Assembly: GCA_031423495.1 (NCBI GenBank)
Contig: JANPFP010000129.1
Location: forward strand, 20,466 to 84,465
Direction of reading: 5' to 3'
Source of the DNA: JACPYM01 sp031423495
Lineage (GTDB): Bacteria > Acidobacteriota > Blastocatellia > RBC074
DNA length: 64,000 bases
Part shown: positions 33,233 through 42,125 of the stretch, in pieces
Numbering within the stretch: the stretch's first letter is position 1
Layout: every line of letters begins with the position of its first letter
The notes under the pieces: model-generated
Told to the model about the DNA's origin: nothing
Databases searched by the model: none
The model's input: the letters and a program-made list of their open reading frames with translations, nothing else
Program-made: the position numbers and the translations under genes

Positions 33233-34870
33233 ATGTCCGAAGCCGTTTTTCAACCCATTGAATCGTCCGTCGAAACCGAGGCGCATGCCGCCGAGGCGCG
33301 TTACGCCGTTGAACAGGCGCTGCTGGCTACGGCGGCGTTGGAGCTGTGGATTGACGATCAGTACGTGTGTGCGTTGACGCGCGCGGCTTACGAATTCACC
33401 GTCGAATGGGGCAAGTTCATCTTTTCGTGGTGGGACGAAACGCATTCGCAAAACTGGCGCGTTATGAATTACGCGCTGACGGCGGGCGAAGTGCGCTTGC
33501 GCGCGACGCGCGGTTGGGGACACGCGCTGACAACCGTCGTGTTGCGCGATCAGGCGGCGTGGCAAGCGGCACAGGCGGAACGCAACGCGCCGCTGACAGT
33601 GAAGCGGCAAAGTTATGCCGAAGCCTTGCCGCTCTGGCTGACGAAACATTTCACGACAGCGCACATTGAGCGCGTGATGAGTGGCAAGCGACGCCAACGG
33701 CATTGGGCGATTGGTTACGTCAAAGTCAGGCTGCGCATCGGCGCTGAAAACGCACTCGCCATCGGTGTCAGCGCGGAGGAAGAGCAATCGGTGATTGATG
33801 GCGTCGTCGCCGCCGGATTGGTTTGGTTGACCGAATCGAACGGCGTGCGCCCACCGGCTGACCGCGCGACCCGCCTCATCTTTTTCGTACCGGAAAAACG
33901 CGCGGCGACAATTCTCGAACGCCTTACCTTTCTCAACGCAAAGCACAGCGATGCGCGCATCGAATGCTTCACGGTGAATCAGACAACAGGCGAACTCACA
34001 CCCGTGACGATTGCGACGCAGCCAGAATTGTTGAGCGCGCATACGCCTGCGTTGCAATGGCCGCAAAGCATCGAACTCACTCCGCCGCAACGCCATTGGG
34101 TTGAACGCATCGTTGCGCTCGCACCCGAAGTGATTGAATTGCGCTCGGCAACCACGGCGCAAAGCAGCGCGCGATTGTTGTGGCATGGATTGGAATTCGC
34201 ACGCGTGCATCTGACTGGTCGCGCAGAGTTCGGCGTTGCGGGCGTGATAGGTTACGAACGGCAATCACTCACGGAATCATCATTCGCGGCTTTGCAAAGG
34301 TTCGTCACTGAACTCGGCGAAAATCGTTGCGCAAAGCCCGCTGACCGGCGGCATCCGCTTTATCGCTTGCGCCCCGAAGCATGGCTTGAATCGTGTTTGC
34401 GCCGCGACATCACAGCGTTAAACGGCGTCATTGATATTGCGTTGGATGAACGATTCGTCTATTCGCAAATTCCGGCGTGGCAAGCCGAGAGCCGTTCCGT
34501 ATTGGATTTGCTCACCGTCACGCGCGAAGGCCGCCTCGCCATCATCGAAATCAAAGAGAGCGAAGACGGGCAATTGCCCTTGCAAGGACTGGATTATTGG
34601 TGGCGCATCGAACAAGCTCGTTTGCGTGGCGAGTTGGCAGCGCACGGACTTTTCCCTGAAATCGAGTTGGCTGACCAATCGCCCATCCTGTTACTGGTCG
34701 CACCGCGCTTGCGCTTTCATCGCAGCTTTACCTGCGTAGCGAAATTTATATCTCCTGAGATTGAAGCCTTTCGCATCGGCCTCAACACCAACTGGCGCGA
34801 AGTCGTTCGCGTGTATAGTTACGATTCCGCGCAAGCGATAAAAATTGATTTCGACCAAGAAGAAAACTAA
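33233..34870 (+). CDS. Unknown protein with C-terminal PD-(D/E)XK-like nuclease site
   Basis: The ATG at 33233 has GAGG 8 bases upstream and gives 545 residues; the longer frame to 33104 lacks such support. The first 380 residues are unrecognised. The C-terminal part has SVLDLLTVTREGRLAIIEIK, with Asp425, Glu439 and Lys441 spaced as in PD-(D/E)XK folds, followed by a helix starting LPLQGLDYWWRI. That geometry fits Holliday-junction-resolvase or NucS-like nucleases, but a nuclease function is inference. Its stop lies 3 bases before the truB ATG. Confidence 0.65.
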   Translation: MSEAVFQPIESSVETEAHAAEARYAVEQALLATAALELWIDDQYVCALTRAAYEFTVEWGKFIFSWWDETHSQNWRVMNYALTAGEVRLRATRGWGHALTTVVLRDQAAWQAAQAERNAPLTVKRQSYAEALPLWLTKHFTTAHIERVMSGKRRQRHWAIGYVKVRLRIGAENALAIGVSAEEEQSVIDGVVAAGLVWLTESNGVRPPADRATRLIFFVPEKRAATILERLTFLNAKHSDARIECFTVNQTTGELTPVTIATQPELLSAHTPALQWPQSIELTPPQRHWVERIVALAPEVIELRSATTAQSSARLLWHGLEFARVHLTGRAEFGVAGVIGYERQSLTESSFAALQRFVTELGENRCAKPADRRHPLYRLRPEAWLESCLRRDITALNGVIDIALDERFVYSQIPAWQAESRSVLDLLTVTREGRLAIIEIKESEDGQLPLQGLDYWWRIEQARLRGELAAHGLFPEIELADQSPILLLVAPRLRFHRSFTCVAKFISPEIEAFRIGLNTNWREVVRVYSYDSAQAIKIDFDQEEN

Positions 34871-34873
34871 TTC

Positions 34874-35839
34874 ATGAACACTCCGCACTCCGCACTCCGC
34901 ACTCCGCACTCACAAGATGGCATCCTTATCATAGACAAGCCCGCCGATTGGACTTCGCACGATGTCGTAGCGAAGTTGCGCGGGCTGCTCAAGACGCGGC
35001 GCATTGGGCACACGGGCACGCTTGATCCGTTTGCGACGGGCGTGCTGGTGATGTGCGTCAATCGTGCAACACGGCTGGTGCAGTTTCTGACCGCCGATGA
35101 AAAGGAATATGTGGCAACGATGCGGCTGGGCTTCGCTACTGACACAGGCGATTTGACGGGCACGCAAATTGGCGAAGTGATTGACGCTTCGCACATCACC
35201 GCCGCTGACATTGAAGCCGTGTTGCCGCGCTTTCGCGGCGTGATTCAACAAACGCCGCCGATGTATTCCGCCAAAAAGATCGGCGGGCAAAAACTTTATG
35301 AACTCGCGCGGCGCGGCGAAACCGTCGAACGCGCAGCGGTTACGCTTGAGATCAAAGAGCTTGAAGTATGTAGTCCCGCCTTCAGGCGGAATGACTCGCC
35401 TGCGCAAGACCTTCCGCCTGAAGGCGGGACTACGAACTCGTTTACGCTGCGCGTCGTCTGTTCGTCAGGCACTTACATCCGCGCGCTGGCCGAAGACATC
35501 GGCAAGGCGTTAAACGTAGGCGCACATCTCACGGCTTTGCGCCGCACACGCGCGGGCAAGCATACGTTGGCGCAAGCGCATACGCTGGCGGCGTTGGCTG
35601 AAACAGATGAAGCCGCGCCGTTGATTTCTATGCGTGAATCGCTCGACCTGCCTGAACTCATCGTCAGTGACGAAGAGCGCGCGGCGCTGTTCAACGGCAA
35701 AGTCCTCTACCGCCCAACAGCTGCCACATTCGCGCAATGCATTGACCAGTCAGGCGAACTGATTGCCATCGTGGAATACCTCACAGCGAAAAAAAGCTGG
35801 CAACCGCGCGTCGTTTTTCACGTTCAAAGCGAGACGTAA
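34874..35839 (+). CDS. truB: tRNA pseudouridine-55 synthase TruB with repeat-encoded insert
   Basis: 321 residues. DGILIIDKPADWTSHDVVAK, then GHTGTLDPFATGVL with catalytic Asp51, and VVCSSGTYIRALAEDIG are the TruB motifs. It makes pseudouridine 55 in the T-loop of tRNAs. Two oddities are in frame: residues 3-12 are encoded by four CTCCGCA heptamers, and residues 166-187 by a 64-base palindrome lying just before the SSGTY motif, where other TruB proteins have a short loop. The catalytic residues are intact, so the enzyme is probably active. Confidence 0.93.
   Translation: MNTPHSALRTPHSQDGILIIDKPADWTSHDVVAKLRGLLKTRRIGHTGTLDPFATGVLVMCVNRATRLVQFLTADEKEYVATMRLGFATDTGDLTGTQIGEVIDASHITAADIEAVLPRFRGVIQQTPPMYSAKKIGGQKLYELARRGETVERAAVTLEIKELEVCSPAFRRNDSPAQDLPPEGGTTNSFTLRVVCSSGTYIRALAEDIGKALNVGAHLTALRRTRAGKHTLAQAHTLAALAETDEAAPLISMRESLDLPELIVSDEERAALFNGKVLYRPTAATFAQCIDQSGELIAIVEYLTAKKSWQPRVVFHVQSET
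34881..34908 (+). repeat. Heptanucleotide tandem repeat, four CTCCGCA units
   Basis: Four exact CTCCGCA units plus a CTC remnant at the 5' end of truB, translated as the N-terminal tail. Confidence 0.85.
35370..35433. repeat. Palindrome family B inside truB (22-bp perfect arms)
   Basis: Arms 35370-35391 and 35412-35433 share the GTAGTCCCGCCTTCAGGC core with the element at 29020-29095. It is in the truB reading frame and keeps it open. Confidence 0.9.
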
Positions 35840-36123
35840 GCCGCGCGGGAAAGTTGCTTGCAAAACGTCGGGGGCGGCATATACTGCGGCTGAAATTCAC
35901 TGGATTCACCAATAAGCATCACCCCTTCTTCGCTTTTTTAATACGCTGGTTAGTTGAGAGATTCGAGCAGTTCGGGATTGAACGACAAAACTAAGCACTC
36001 CACAAAAACAATCCCAACTCTCGCCACAAACGCCGGACGCACGAAGCGCCTGACATCGTTGATAACCATTCAATCGGTTGCCCCACCTCACACTGAGGCG
36101 GCGATCAGGAGTTACGGTAAGCC

Positions 36124-38070
36124 ATGACAGAGCCAAATAAGACAGAGCAAGACAAGCGGTTAAGTCTCACAGAAATGCTGGAAGTTCATCGCCGCGAACG
36201 CGACAAGTTGCATTGGGAAGGCACGTTCCGCGAATACTTCGAGATGGCTTCGGCGAACCCGCGCATCACGGCGCTCTCGCACGCGCGCATCTGCGACATG
36301 ATCCTGTCAGCCGGGGTCGAGAAAATTAACGAAGGCACCCCTACCGAACTCAATCACTACAAGTTTTTTGACGAAGAACTGTTCGGCATTGATGAAGCCA
36401 TCGAACAGATCGTCGAGTATTTCAAATCCGCCGGGCAACGGCTCGAAGTCCGCAAACGCATTTTGTTATTGATGGGGCCGGTCGGCGGCGGCAAGTCTAC
36501 GATTGTGACGTTGCTCAAACGCGGCTTGGAAAAATATACGCGCACCGAAGGCGGCGCGATTTATTCGATCAAAGGCTGCCCGATGCACGGCGAGCCGATG
36601 GAACTCATCCCGCCTGAATTACGCGCCGACATTGAGAAGCATTACGGCATTTATATCGAAGGCGAAGTCTGTCCGCAGACTCGTTACATGATAGATCACG
36701 AATACGACGGCAAGATTGAAGAAGTGAAAGTCGAACGCTTGTTCTTCAGCGAGAAAGAACGCGTCGGTATTGGCACGTTCGCCCCGTCAGATCCAAAATC
36801 ACAAGACATTAGCGAACTCACCGGTTCGATTGATCTTTCGACCATCGGCGAAATCGGCGTCGAATCAGACCCGCGCGCTTATCGTTTCGACGGCGAACTC
36901 AACATTGCCAATCGTGGCTTGATGGAATTCATCGAAATATTAAAAAGCGATGAGAAGTTTCTTTATTCGCTGCTGACGCTCTCGCAAGAACAAAGCATCA
37001 AGACCGGACGCTTTGCGATGATCTATGCCGATGAAGTCATCGTGTCGCATACGAATGAAAACGAATACAGCGCGTTTGTCGGCAACAAGAAATCAGAAGC
37101 CTTGCAAGACCGCATCATTCTCATCAAGGTTCCTTACAACCTGAAGGTCACGCAGGAAGAACGCATTTATCAGAAGCTGCTCAACCAAAGCGAAATCTTG
37201 CGCAACATCCATCTCGCGCCGCACACCTTGCGCGTCGCGGCCATGTTCGCCGTTCTCACGCGCCTTGAAGACCCCAAACGCGCCAGCGTAGACCTCGCCA
37301 AAAAAATGAAGCTCTATGACGGCGAAGATGTCGAAGGTTTCAAGGCACGCGACGTGAAAGAACTCAAGGCCGAAACCGTCCGCGAAGGCATGGATGGCAT
37401 CTCGCCGCGTTACATCATCAATCGTTTGTCGAATGCGCTGGTTAAGGACGGCGTGCGTTACATCACACCGATTGACGCCTTGCGCGCGATCAAGGACGGA
37501 TTCGAGCAACACACCGGCATCAACGCCGAACAGCGCGAACGATATTTGAATTTGATCTCGATGGCGCGGCGCGAATACGACGAAATCGCCAAGCTCGAAG
37601 TGCAGCGCGCCTTCGTTTATTCGTTTGAAGAGATGGCGAAAAACATGTGCAACGCTTATCTCGACAACGTTGAAGCCTTTTGCAACAAAGACAAAATAAA
37701 AGACCCCATCACCGAAGACGAAATGGAACCCGACGAACGCCTGATGCGTTCCATCGAAGAACAAATCGGCATTTCGGACAACGCCAAAAATACGTTTCGG
37801 CAAGAGATTCTGATTCGCATCTCGTCTTATTCGCGCAAGGGCAAGGCGTTTGATTACAACTCGCACGAACGCCTGAAAGAGGCCATCGAAAAGAAAATCT
37901 TCACCGACCTCAAAGACGTAGTGAAAATCACTACGTCGGCCAAGACGCCCGATAACGATCAATTGCGCCGCATCAACGAAGTCATTGACCGGTTAGTTAC
38001 CAGTCACGGATATACGTCTGAGAGTGCGAATGATTTGTTGCGGTATGTGGGTACGTTACTGTCGCGGTAA
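36124..38070 (+). CDS. prkA: PrkA family AAA+/serine kinase-like protein (YeaG)
   Basis: 648 residues, full length for PrkA. Walker A GPVGGGKST is at 118-126. The N-terminal SLTEMLEVHRRERDKLHWEGTF and the C-terminal SAKTPDNDQLRRINEVIDRL frames are family-typical. PrkA/YeaG works with YeaH in nitrogen- or stress-related signalling in enterobacteria; activity as protein kinase or AAA+ protease is debated in the literature. yeaH lies about 800 bases downstream, separated by two small genes. Confidence 0.93.
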   Translation: MTEPNKTEQDKRLSLTEMLEVHRRERDKLHWEGTFREYFEMASANPRITALSHARICDMILSAGVEKINEGTPTELNHYKFFDEELFGIDEAIEQIVEYFKSAGQRLEVRKRILLLMGPVGGGKSTIVTLLKRGLEKYTRTEGGAIYSIKGCPMHGEPMELIPPELRADIEKHYGIYIEGEVCPQTRYMIDHEYDGKIEEVKVERLFFSEKERVGIGTFAPSDPKSQDISELTGSIDLSTIGEIGVESDPRAYRFDGELNIANRGLMEFIEILKSDEKFLYSLLTLSQEQSIKTGRFAMIYADEVIVSHTNENEYSAFVGNKKSEALQDRIILIKVPYNLKVTQEERIYQKLLNQSEILRNIHLAPHTLRVAAMFAVLTRLEDPKRASVDLAKKMKLYDGEDVEGFKARDVKELKAETVREGMDGISPRYIINRLSNALVKDGVRYITPIDALRAIKDGFEQHTGINAEQRERYLNLISMARREYDEIAKLEVQRAFVYSFEEMAKNMCNAYLDNVEAFCNKDKIKDPITEDEMEPDERLMRSIEEQIGISDNAKNTFRQEILIRISSYSRKGKAFDYNSHERLKEAIEKKIFTDLKDVVKITTSAKTPDNDQLRRINEVIDRLVTSHGYTSESANDLLRYVGTLLSR

Positions 38071-38091
38071 CGCGAACGAAAGGATAAAGCG

Positions 38092-38460
38092 ATGAATATG
38101 ACTGCTCTGGCTGAACCTATTGCTGACGACTTTGAACTCGAACGTGCTGCACTGTTACAACGCGCGGCAGAAAAGCCGACGTTGCAAATGGTAAACGCAG
38201 ACAAGCCTCGGCCTATCGTTGAGTGGCGGAGGCTTTATCCTGAACTGGCGCTCTTTATTGAAGTCACCAAAGAGGATTTTTCTCAAGTATACGAAGGAAA
38301 ATTAATCGCAACAGCAGAAAGCTCAGTTGAATTTTTCGACCTCGATAAAGAGTATGACCGGCGTGGTCTTGTTTCCTTAACGGCCTATGGCGAACCGATT
38401 GACCCGCGCCCCATTCCACTTCCTGCCATCTTTTGGATGGGGACACCGCTACCTGATTAA
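38092..38460 (+). CDS. Small unknown protein paired with a retropepsin
   Basis: 122 residues, not recognised; residues 10-35 are helical and acidic (ADDFELERAALLQRAAE). It is more AT-rich than the flanking prkA and yeaH. GAAAGG lies about 8 bases before the ATG. The gap to the next gene is 18 bases. It may be a partner or substrate of the retropepsin-like protease downstream. Confidence 0.6.
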   Translation: MNMTALAEPIADDFELERAALLQRAAEKPTLQMVNADKPRPIVEWRRLYPELALFIEVTKEDFSQVYEGKLIATAESSVEFFDLDKEYDRRGLVSLTAYGEPIDPRPIPLPAIFWMGTPLPD

Positions 38461-38478
38461 CCTGGCACGGGGGGCATT

Positions 38479-38862
38479 ATGCCGCGCACTTGGCTTTCTT
38501 TTACTCCGAACTCAATTCCTGTGGTTTCCGTCCATGTCGGAGGGCGTCGTTATCTGGCAATGATAGATTCAGGCGCGACCTTCAGTATGATCTCACCTGA
38601 GCTATCTCTCCTACTTGGCTTGCCTAAAAAAGGCCAGCAGCTAATCCGTTCGGTTCACGGAGACTTACAAAACAAGAATGTGGTTGAGTTACCCGCAATC
38701 GGCATCGGCGAGTTGGAGCTACCTCCCTGCAAAGCAACCATTAGCAACCTAAGCGCATTGCAAATGAGTATTGATTTATTACTCGGCGTCAACGCCTTCA
38801 AGAATCGCCGCGTCTATACGGATTACAAAGAAGGCCGCGCTTACGTCTTCCCCCTGAGTTAA
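38479..38862 (+). CDS. Retropepsin-like (clan AA) aspartic protease
   Basis: 127 residues. AMIDSGATFSMIS carries the catalytic Asp30-Ser-Gly triad in the retroviral-type single-domain fold, and LLLGVNAF is the second family motif near the C-terminus. Enzymes of this size act as homodimers. It is AT-richer than the neighbours and stands between prkA and yeaH, so it looks like part of an inserted two-gene unit. Confidence 0.85.
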   Translation: MPRTWLSFTPNSIPVVSVHVGGRRYLAMIDSGATFSMISPELSLLLGLPKKGQQLIRSVHGDLQNKNVVELPAIGIGELELPPCKATISNLSALQMSIDLLLGVNAFKNRRVYTDYKEGRAYVFPLS

Positions 38863-38868
38863 AACACT

Positions 38869-40035
38869 ATGTCCGTCCAACGCAACGACTGGTCGTTACA
38901 ACGCAAAGGCATCATTGACCAAGAGCGCCATACTGAGCGCATCAAGGACGCTGTGCGCAAGAATCTCGGCTCCATCGTCTCGAACGAAGCGATCATCATG
39001 TCGCGCGGAAGCAAGAAGGTGAAAGTGCCGATGCGGGCGTTGGATGAATACAAGTTCCGCTTCGACCACAACAAGCGCAAGCACGTAGGCCAGGGCGACG
39101 GCAACACCAAAGTAGGCGATGTCATCGGCCACGCCGACCCCGACGGAACCGGCCAGGGGCAAGGCCCCGGCGAAGCGGGCAACGATCCGGGGCAGGATTT
39201 TTATGAAGCCGAGGTGAACATAGACGACATCGCGGCCATGATTTTTGAAGACCTGCAACTGCCCTTTCTCGAAGAAAAAGCCAAACAGGCCGTACAAGCC
39301 AAGACAACCAAGTTCACCGAGATTCGCCGCATGGGCGTGATGTCGAATCTGGACAAGCGCCGCTCCGTCATCGAAAACATTCGCCGCAACGCACGTGAAC
39401 AAGGCCAAGCCAAAATCGGCGGCTTCAAAAAAGAAGACCTGCGTTTTAAGAGTTGGGAAGAGGAATTCAAATACGAATCGAACGCCGTCGTCATTGCCAT
39501 GATGGATGTGTCGGGTTCGATGAGCGAGTTCAAAAAATATATCGCGCGCAGCTTCTTTTTTTGGATGGTGCGCTTTCTGCGGACAAAATACGACGCGGTA
39601 AACATCGTATTCATCAGCCATCACACCGAAGCCAAGGAAGTCACCGAAGACCAATTTTTCACGCAAGGCGAATCGGGCGGCACGGTCGTCAGTTCGGCTT
39701 ATCAACTGGCGCTCGACCTCATCGCTGAACGCTACGCGCCGAGCGACTGGAACATCTATCCTTTTCATTTTTCCGACGGCGACAACTATTACTCAGACAA
39801 CGAAGACGCCGTGAAACTGGCTGATAAACTGATCGAAACCTGCAACCTGTTCGGTTACGGCGAAATCGGCGAAGAAGGCTTCGGCGGCTATCGGCGCAGT
39901 TCCGGCGCGCTGCTCTCGATCTTCAACGACCGGCTGGCGAACCAGGAAAGATTCATCGGCGTCAGGATTGACGACCGGCAGGATGTTTATCCGGCGTTGA
40001 AACAATTTTTCGGGAAACGCGGGATTGTGGCTTAA
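38869..40035 (+). CDS. yeaH: YeaH/YhbH family (DUF444) VWA-domain protein
   Basis: 388 residues. The N-terminal DUF444 region (RKGIIDQERHTERIKDAVRK) is followed by a VWA domain whose MIDAS motif is Asp213-x-Ser-x-Ser in MMDVSGSM; FISHHTEAKEVTE and PFHFSDGDNY also match. It is the usual partner of PrkA. The third gene often seen with them, spoVR/ycgB, is absent here: the next gene is on the opposite strand. Confidence 0.92.
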   Translation: MSVQRNDWSLQRKGIIDQERHTERIKDAVRKNLGSIVSNEAIIMSRGSKKVKVPMRALDEYKFRFDHNKRKHVGQGDGNTKVGDVIGHADPDGTGQGQGPGEAGNDPGQDFYEAEVNIDDIAAMIFEDLQLPFLEEKAKQAVQAKTTKFTEIRRMGVMSNLDKRRSVIENIRRNAREQGQAKIGGFKKEDLRFKSWEEEFKYESNAVVIAMMDVSGSMSEFKKYIARSFFFWMVRFLRTKYDAVNIVFISHHTEAKEVTEDQFFTQGESGGTVVSSAYQLALDLIAERYAPSDWNIYPFHFSDGDNYYSDNEDAVKLADKLIETCNLFGYGEIGEEGFGGYRRSSGALLSIFNDRLANQERFIGVRIDDRQDVYPALKQFFGKRGIVA

Positions 40036-40064
40036 GCAGACCTGAATGCCGTTAGCGATCTGAT

Positions 40065-41696
40065 TTAGCTTCGTTTGAGTTGTTCGTACAAATAATCGCC
40101 ACCCCGCGAAGCCAAGGCCATTACGGTCAGCGTCGGATTCTTTTCAGAAAAATCAATGAAGCCGCTGCCATCGGCGAGGTACAAATTATCAACGTCGTGC
40201 GTACGCAAATAAGTATTCAACACCGAAGTCTTCGGATCGTTCCCCATCTTGGCCGTACCGACCCAGTGAACGCTGTCTACGCCGTTGAACTGGTTGACGT
40301 TGGTCACGACGCCGCCAGACGCCTCGATGATCGTAGCAATTTTTTCGAGCGCATCGTTGTGAATTGCCTTGTCTTCGGTCGTCATACTGAAATGGATTTT
40401 GGGTACAGGCAGGCCGTAAATGTCTTTCACCGTCGGGTCGAGTTCCATGAATTTATCGGCTGAAGGGATCATGCCGTTTTGCGAATACATGCTAATCAGA
40501 CCGGTGCTGCGCGCGCGTACGGCTTGCTTGAACGATGAACCGAAACCCGCGATGTTCGAGCCGAAGCCGGGATTGGAACGGGATACGCGCGAACCCGAAT
40601 CAATGATGATGTGATAACCCTTCGGAAATTTTGGGTTGGGCTTGTCGTAATAAAACGACGCGATATAGGCGTGGCTGCTTTCGGTTCCGTCGTCGTTATA
40701 AGTGTCGCGGCCTTCCAACTGTTTCAAATAACCCTGCACGCTCGATGACGTATGCGTGATGAGATTCTTGCCCAACAGCCCGCTTGAGTTGGCGAGGCCA
40801 GTGGGAAAGTGATTCGACTTTGAATTAAACAGCAAGCGCGCCGATTCAATCGCGCCGCAAGCCAGCACGACGTGTTTGGCTTTCACTTCGTAACTCTTGC
40901 GTGTGCGCGCGTCGAAATACCTGACGCCGGTCGCGTGCTTGCCGTCTTTGCTCATCACGATTTCGGCGGCGTTGGCATAGAGAATCAGTTTGCATTTGCC
41001 CGTCGCCAACGCACGCGGCATCGCCGTATTCGCCGACGTATATTTTGACTCAGTATCGCAACCGCGCATGCAATTGCCGCAGTAATGACACACCGGGCGA
41101 TTGGTCGGATTCTTGTCTTGCAACGGTTCAGTCAACAGCGCCTTGCGTGCCGTGATCATCCGAAACATTTTGGAGTCGAGCTTGTTGCAGCCCTTTTGAA
41201 TTTCGTAACCCGCGCAGTTCCAAGCCAGCGGCTTTTGATAAACGCCGTCGGGTACGTTGGGATGTTTGTCGGCGCTGCCCGACACGCCCATCATCCGTTC
41301 CATCCGGTCGTAATTGGGCGCGAGGTCTTCATACTTGATCGGCCACGTGGCGAAATCGTAAGTGCTGTTGCGCCAACTCAAGCCCGCCCACAGCAGCGTC
41401 TTGCCGCCTACGGCTTTCGACAGAAAGTGATCGAAGCGTTGGTAATTGCCTTCCTTGGTGAACGGCTCTTTCGTGCGATCAACCTGCAAGTGCTTGCGCG
41501 GATCCCAGCCCTTGCCGTTCTTCGGCAACTCATACGGCATCGTATGGCTGTAAAACTCTTTTTGCGGTTCGACCCAACGACCTGCTTCGAGTACGACCAC
41601 CGAGACGCCGCGCTCGGCGAGTTGCATGGCGACGACGCCTCCAGCCGCGCCTGAGCCGACGACACATACGTCATAAATGGGAGTTTGTTTTTGCAT
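40065..41696 (-). CDS. GMC family FAD-dependent oxidoreductase
   Basis: 543 residues. FAD-binding VVGSGAAGGVVAMQLAERG puts GxGxxG at 14-19, and the C-terminal HWVGTAKMG and NPTLTVMALA motifs give the active-site His and Asn. Several Cys in PVCHYCGNCMRGCDTES are typical of the gluconate/sugar dehydrogenase branch of GMC enzymes. No gluconate dehydrogenase small subunit is adjacent. It follows eda and the methyltransferase on the same strand, which suggests sugar-acid metabolism. Confidence 0.92.
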   Translation of the reverse strand: MQKQTPIYDVCVVGSGAAGGVVAMQLAERGVSVVVLEAGRWVEPQKEFYSHTMPYELPKNGKGWDPRKHLQVDRTKEPFTKEGNYQRFDHFLSKAVGGKTLLWAGLSWRNSTYDFATWPIKYEDLAPNYDRMERMMGVSGSADKHPNVPDGVYQKPLAWNCAGYEIQKGCNKLDSKMFRMITARKALLTEPLQDKNPTNRPVCHYCGNCMRGCDTESKYTSANTAMPRALATGKCKLILYANAAEIVMSKDGKHATGVRYFDARTRKSYEVKAKHVVLACGAIESARLLFNSKSNHFPTGLANSSGLLGKNLITHTSSSVQGYLKQLEGRDTYNDDGTESSHAYIASFYYDKPNPKFPKGYHIIIDSGSRVSRSNPGFGSNIAGFGSSFKQAVRARSTGLISMYSQNGMIPSADKFMELDPTVKDIYGLPVPKIHFSMTTEDKAIHNDALEKIATIIEASGGVVTNVNQFNGVDSVHWVGTAKMGNDPKTSVLNTYLRTHDVDNLYLADGSGFIDFSEKNPTLTVMALASRGGDYLYEQLKRS

Positions 41697-41705
41697 AGTG
41701 AAGCC

Positions 41706-42125
41706 TCACGATTCTGGTGGAATCCATCCAAGTCCGCCGCAGTAACAAACGAGATTATCAAGTTGTAACTCGACGGACATTGGCGCGATGCCAGTACCGT
41801 TACAGTATGAACAGGTTTTTACTTCTGGTGATCTTGGAGGAATTAACGCACTCAATTCAGGATATTTTTTGCTGCCTTGACACAATGCGATGTTACGAAT
41901 GCGGGCGTCGTTTTCCAATCTAAGGTCTTGGTCGTCATCCCAAGGAAACGAAATGATTTCGCCGTTTGACCTAATGGAATAGCAACCACCCATATCAAAC
42001 ATCAACGGCAGCACGTTTAACTTACGAGCGCTGACACGAACGTTCGTTGGGTCTAGCGTCGTTTCGTCTAGAAACTCTTGCAGCTTTGCTTTATGCCATT
42101 CTGAAAAGTTCGCTGTGATCATCAT
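41706..42125 (-). CDS. Zinc-finger-containing unknown protein
   Basis: 139 residues. The C-terminal part has a DnaJ-like zinc ribbon CSYCNGTG and a matching VCYCGGLGW pair. The N-terminal half is a mixed fold with MFDMGGCYSIRSNGEIISF, reminiscent of SMI1/KNR4-type immunity proteins, but this is weak. It overlaps eda by 4 bases (ATGA-type), so translation is coupled. More AT-rich than eda. Confidence 0.6.
   Translation of the reverse strand: MMITANFSEWHKAKLQEFLDETTLDPTNVRVSARKLNVLPLMFDMGGCYSIRSNGEIISFPWDDDQDLRLENDARIRNIALCQGSKKYPELSALIPPRSPEVKTCSYCNGTGIAPMSVELQLDNLVCYCGGLGWIPPES

Noticed and set aside
33122..34264. A 380-codon minus-strand frame
   Set aside because: Antisense to the PD-(D/E)XK-like gene, rich in Arg and Cys, no start signal or motif.
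34909..34922. A 14-base match (CACAAGATGGCATC) between the truB start and the palindrome at 2234-2260
   Set aside because: The truB residues are normal for the family at this position (DGILIID), so the match is probably chance.
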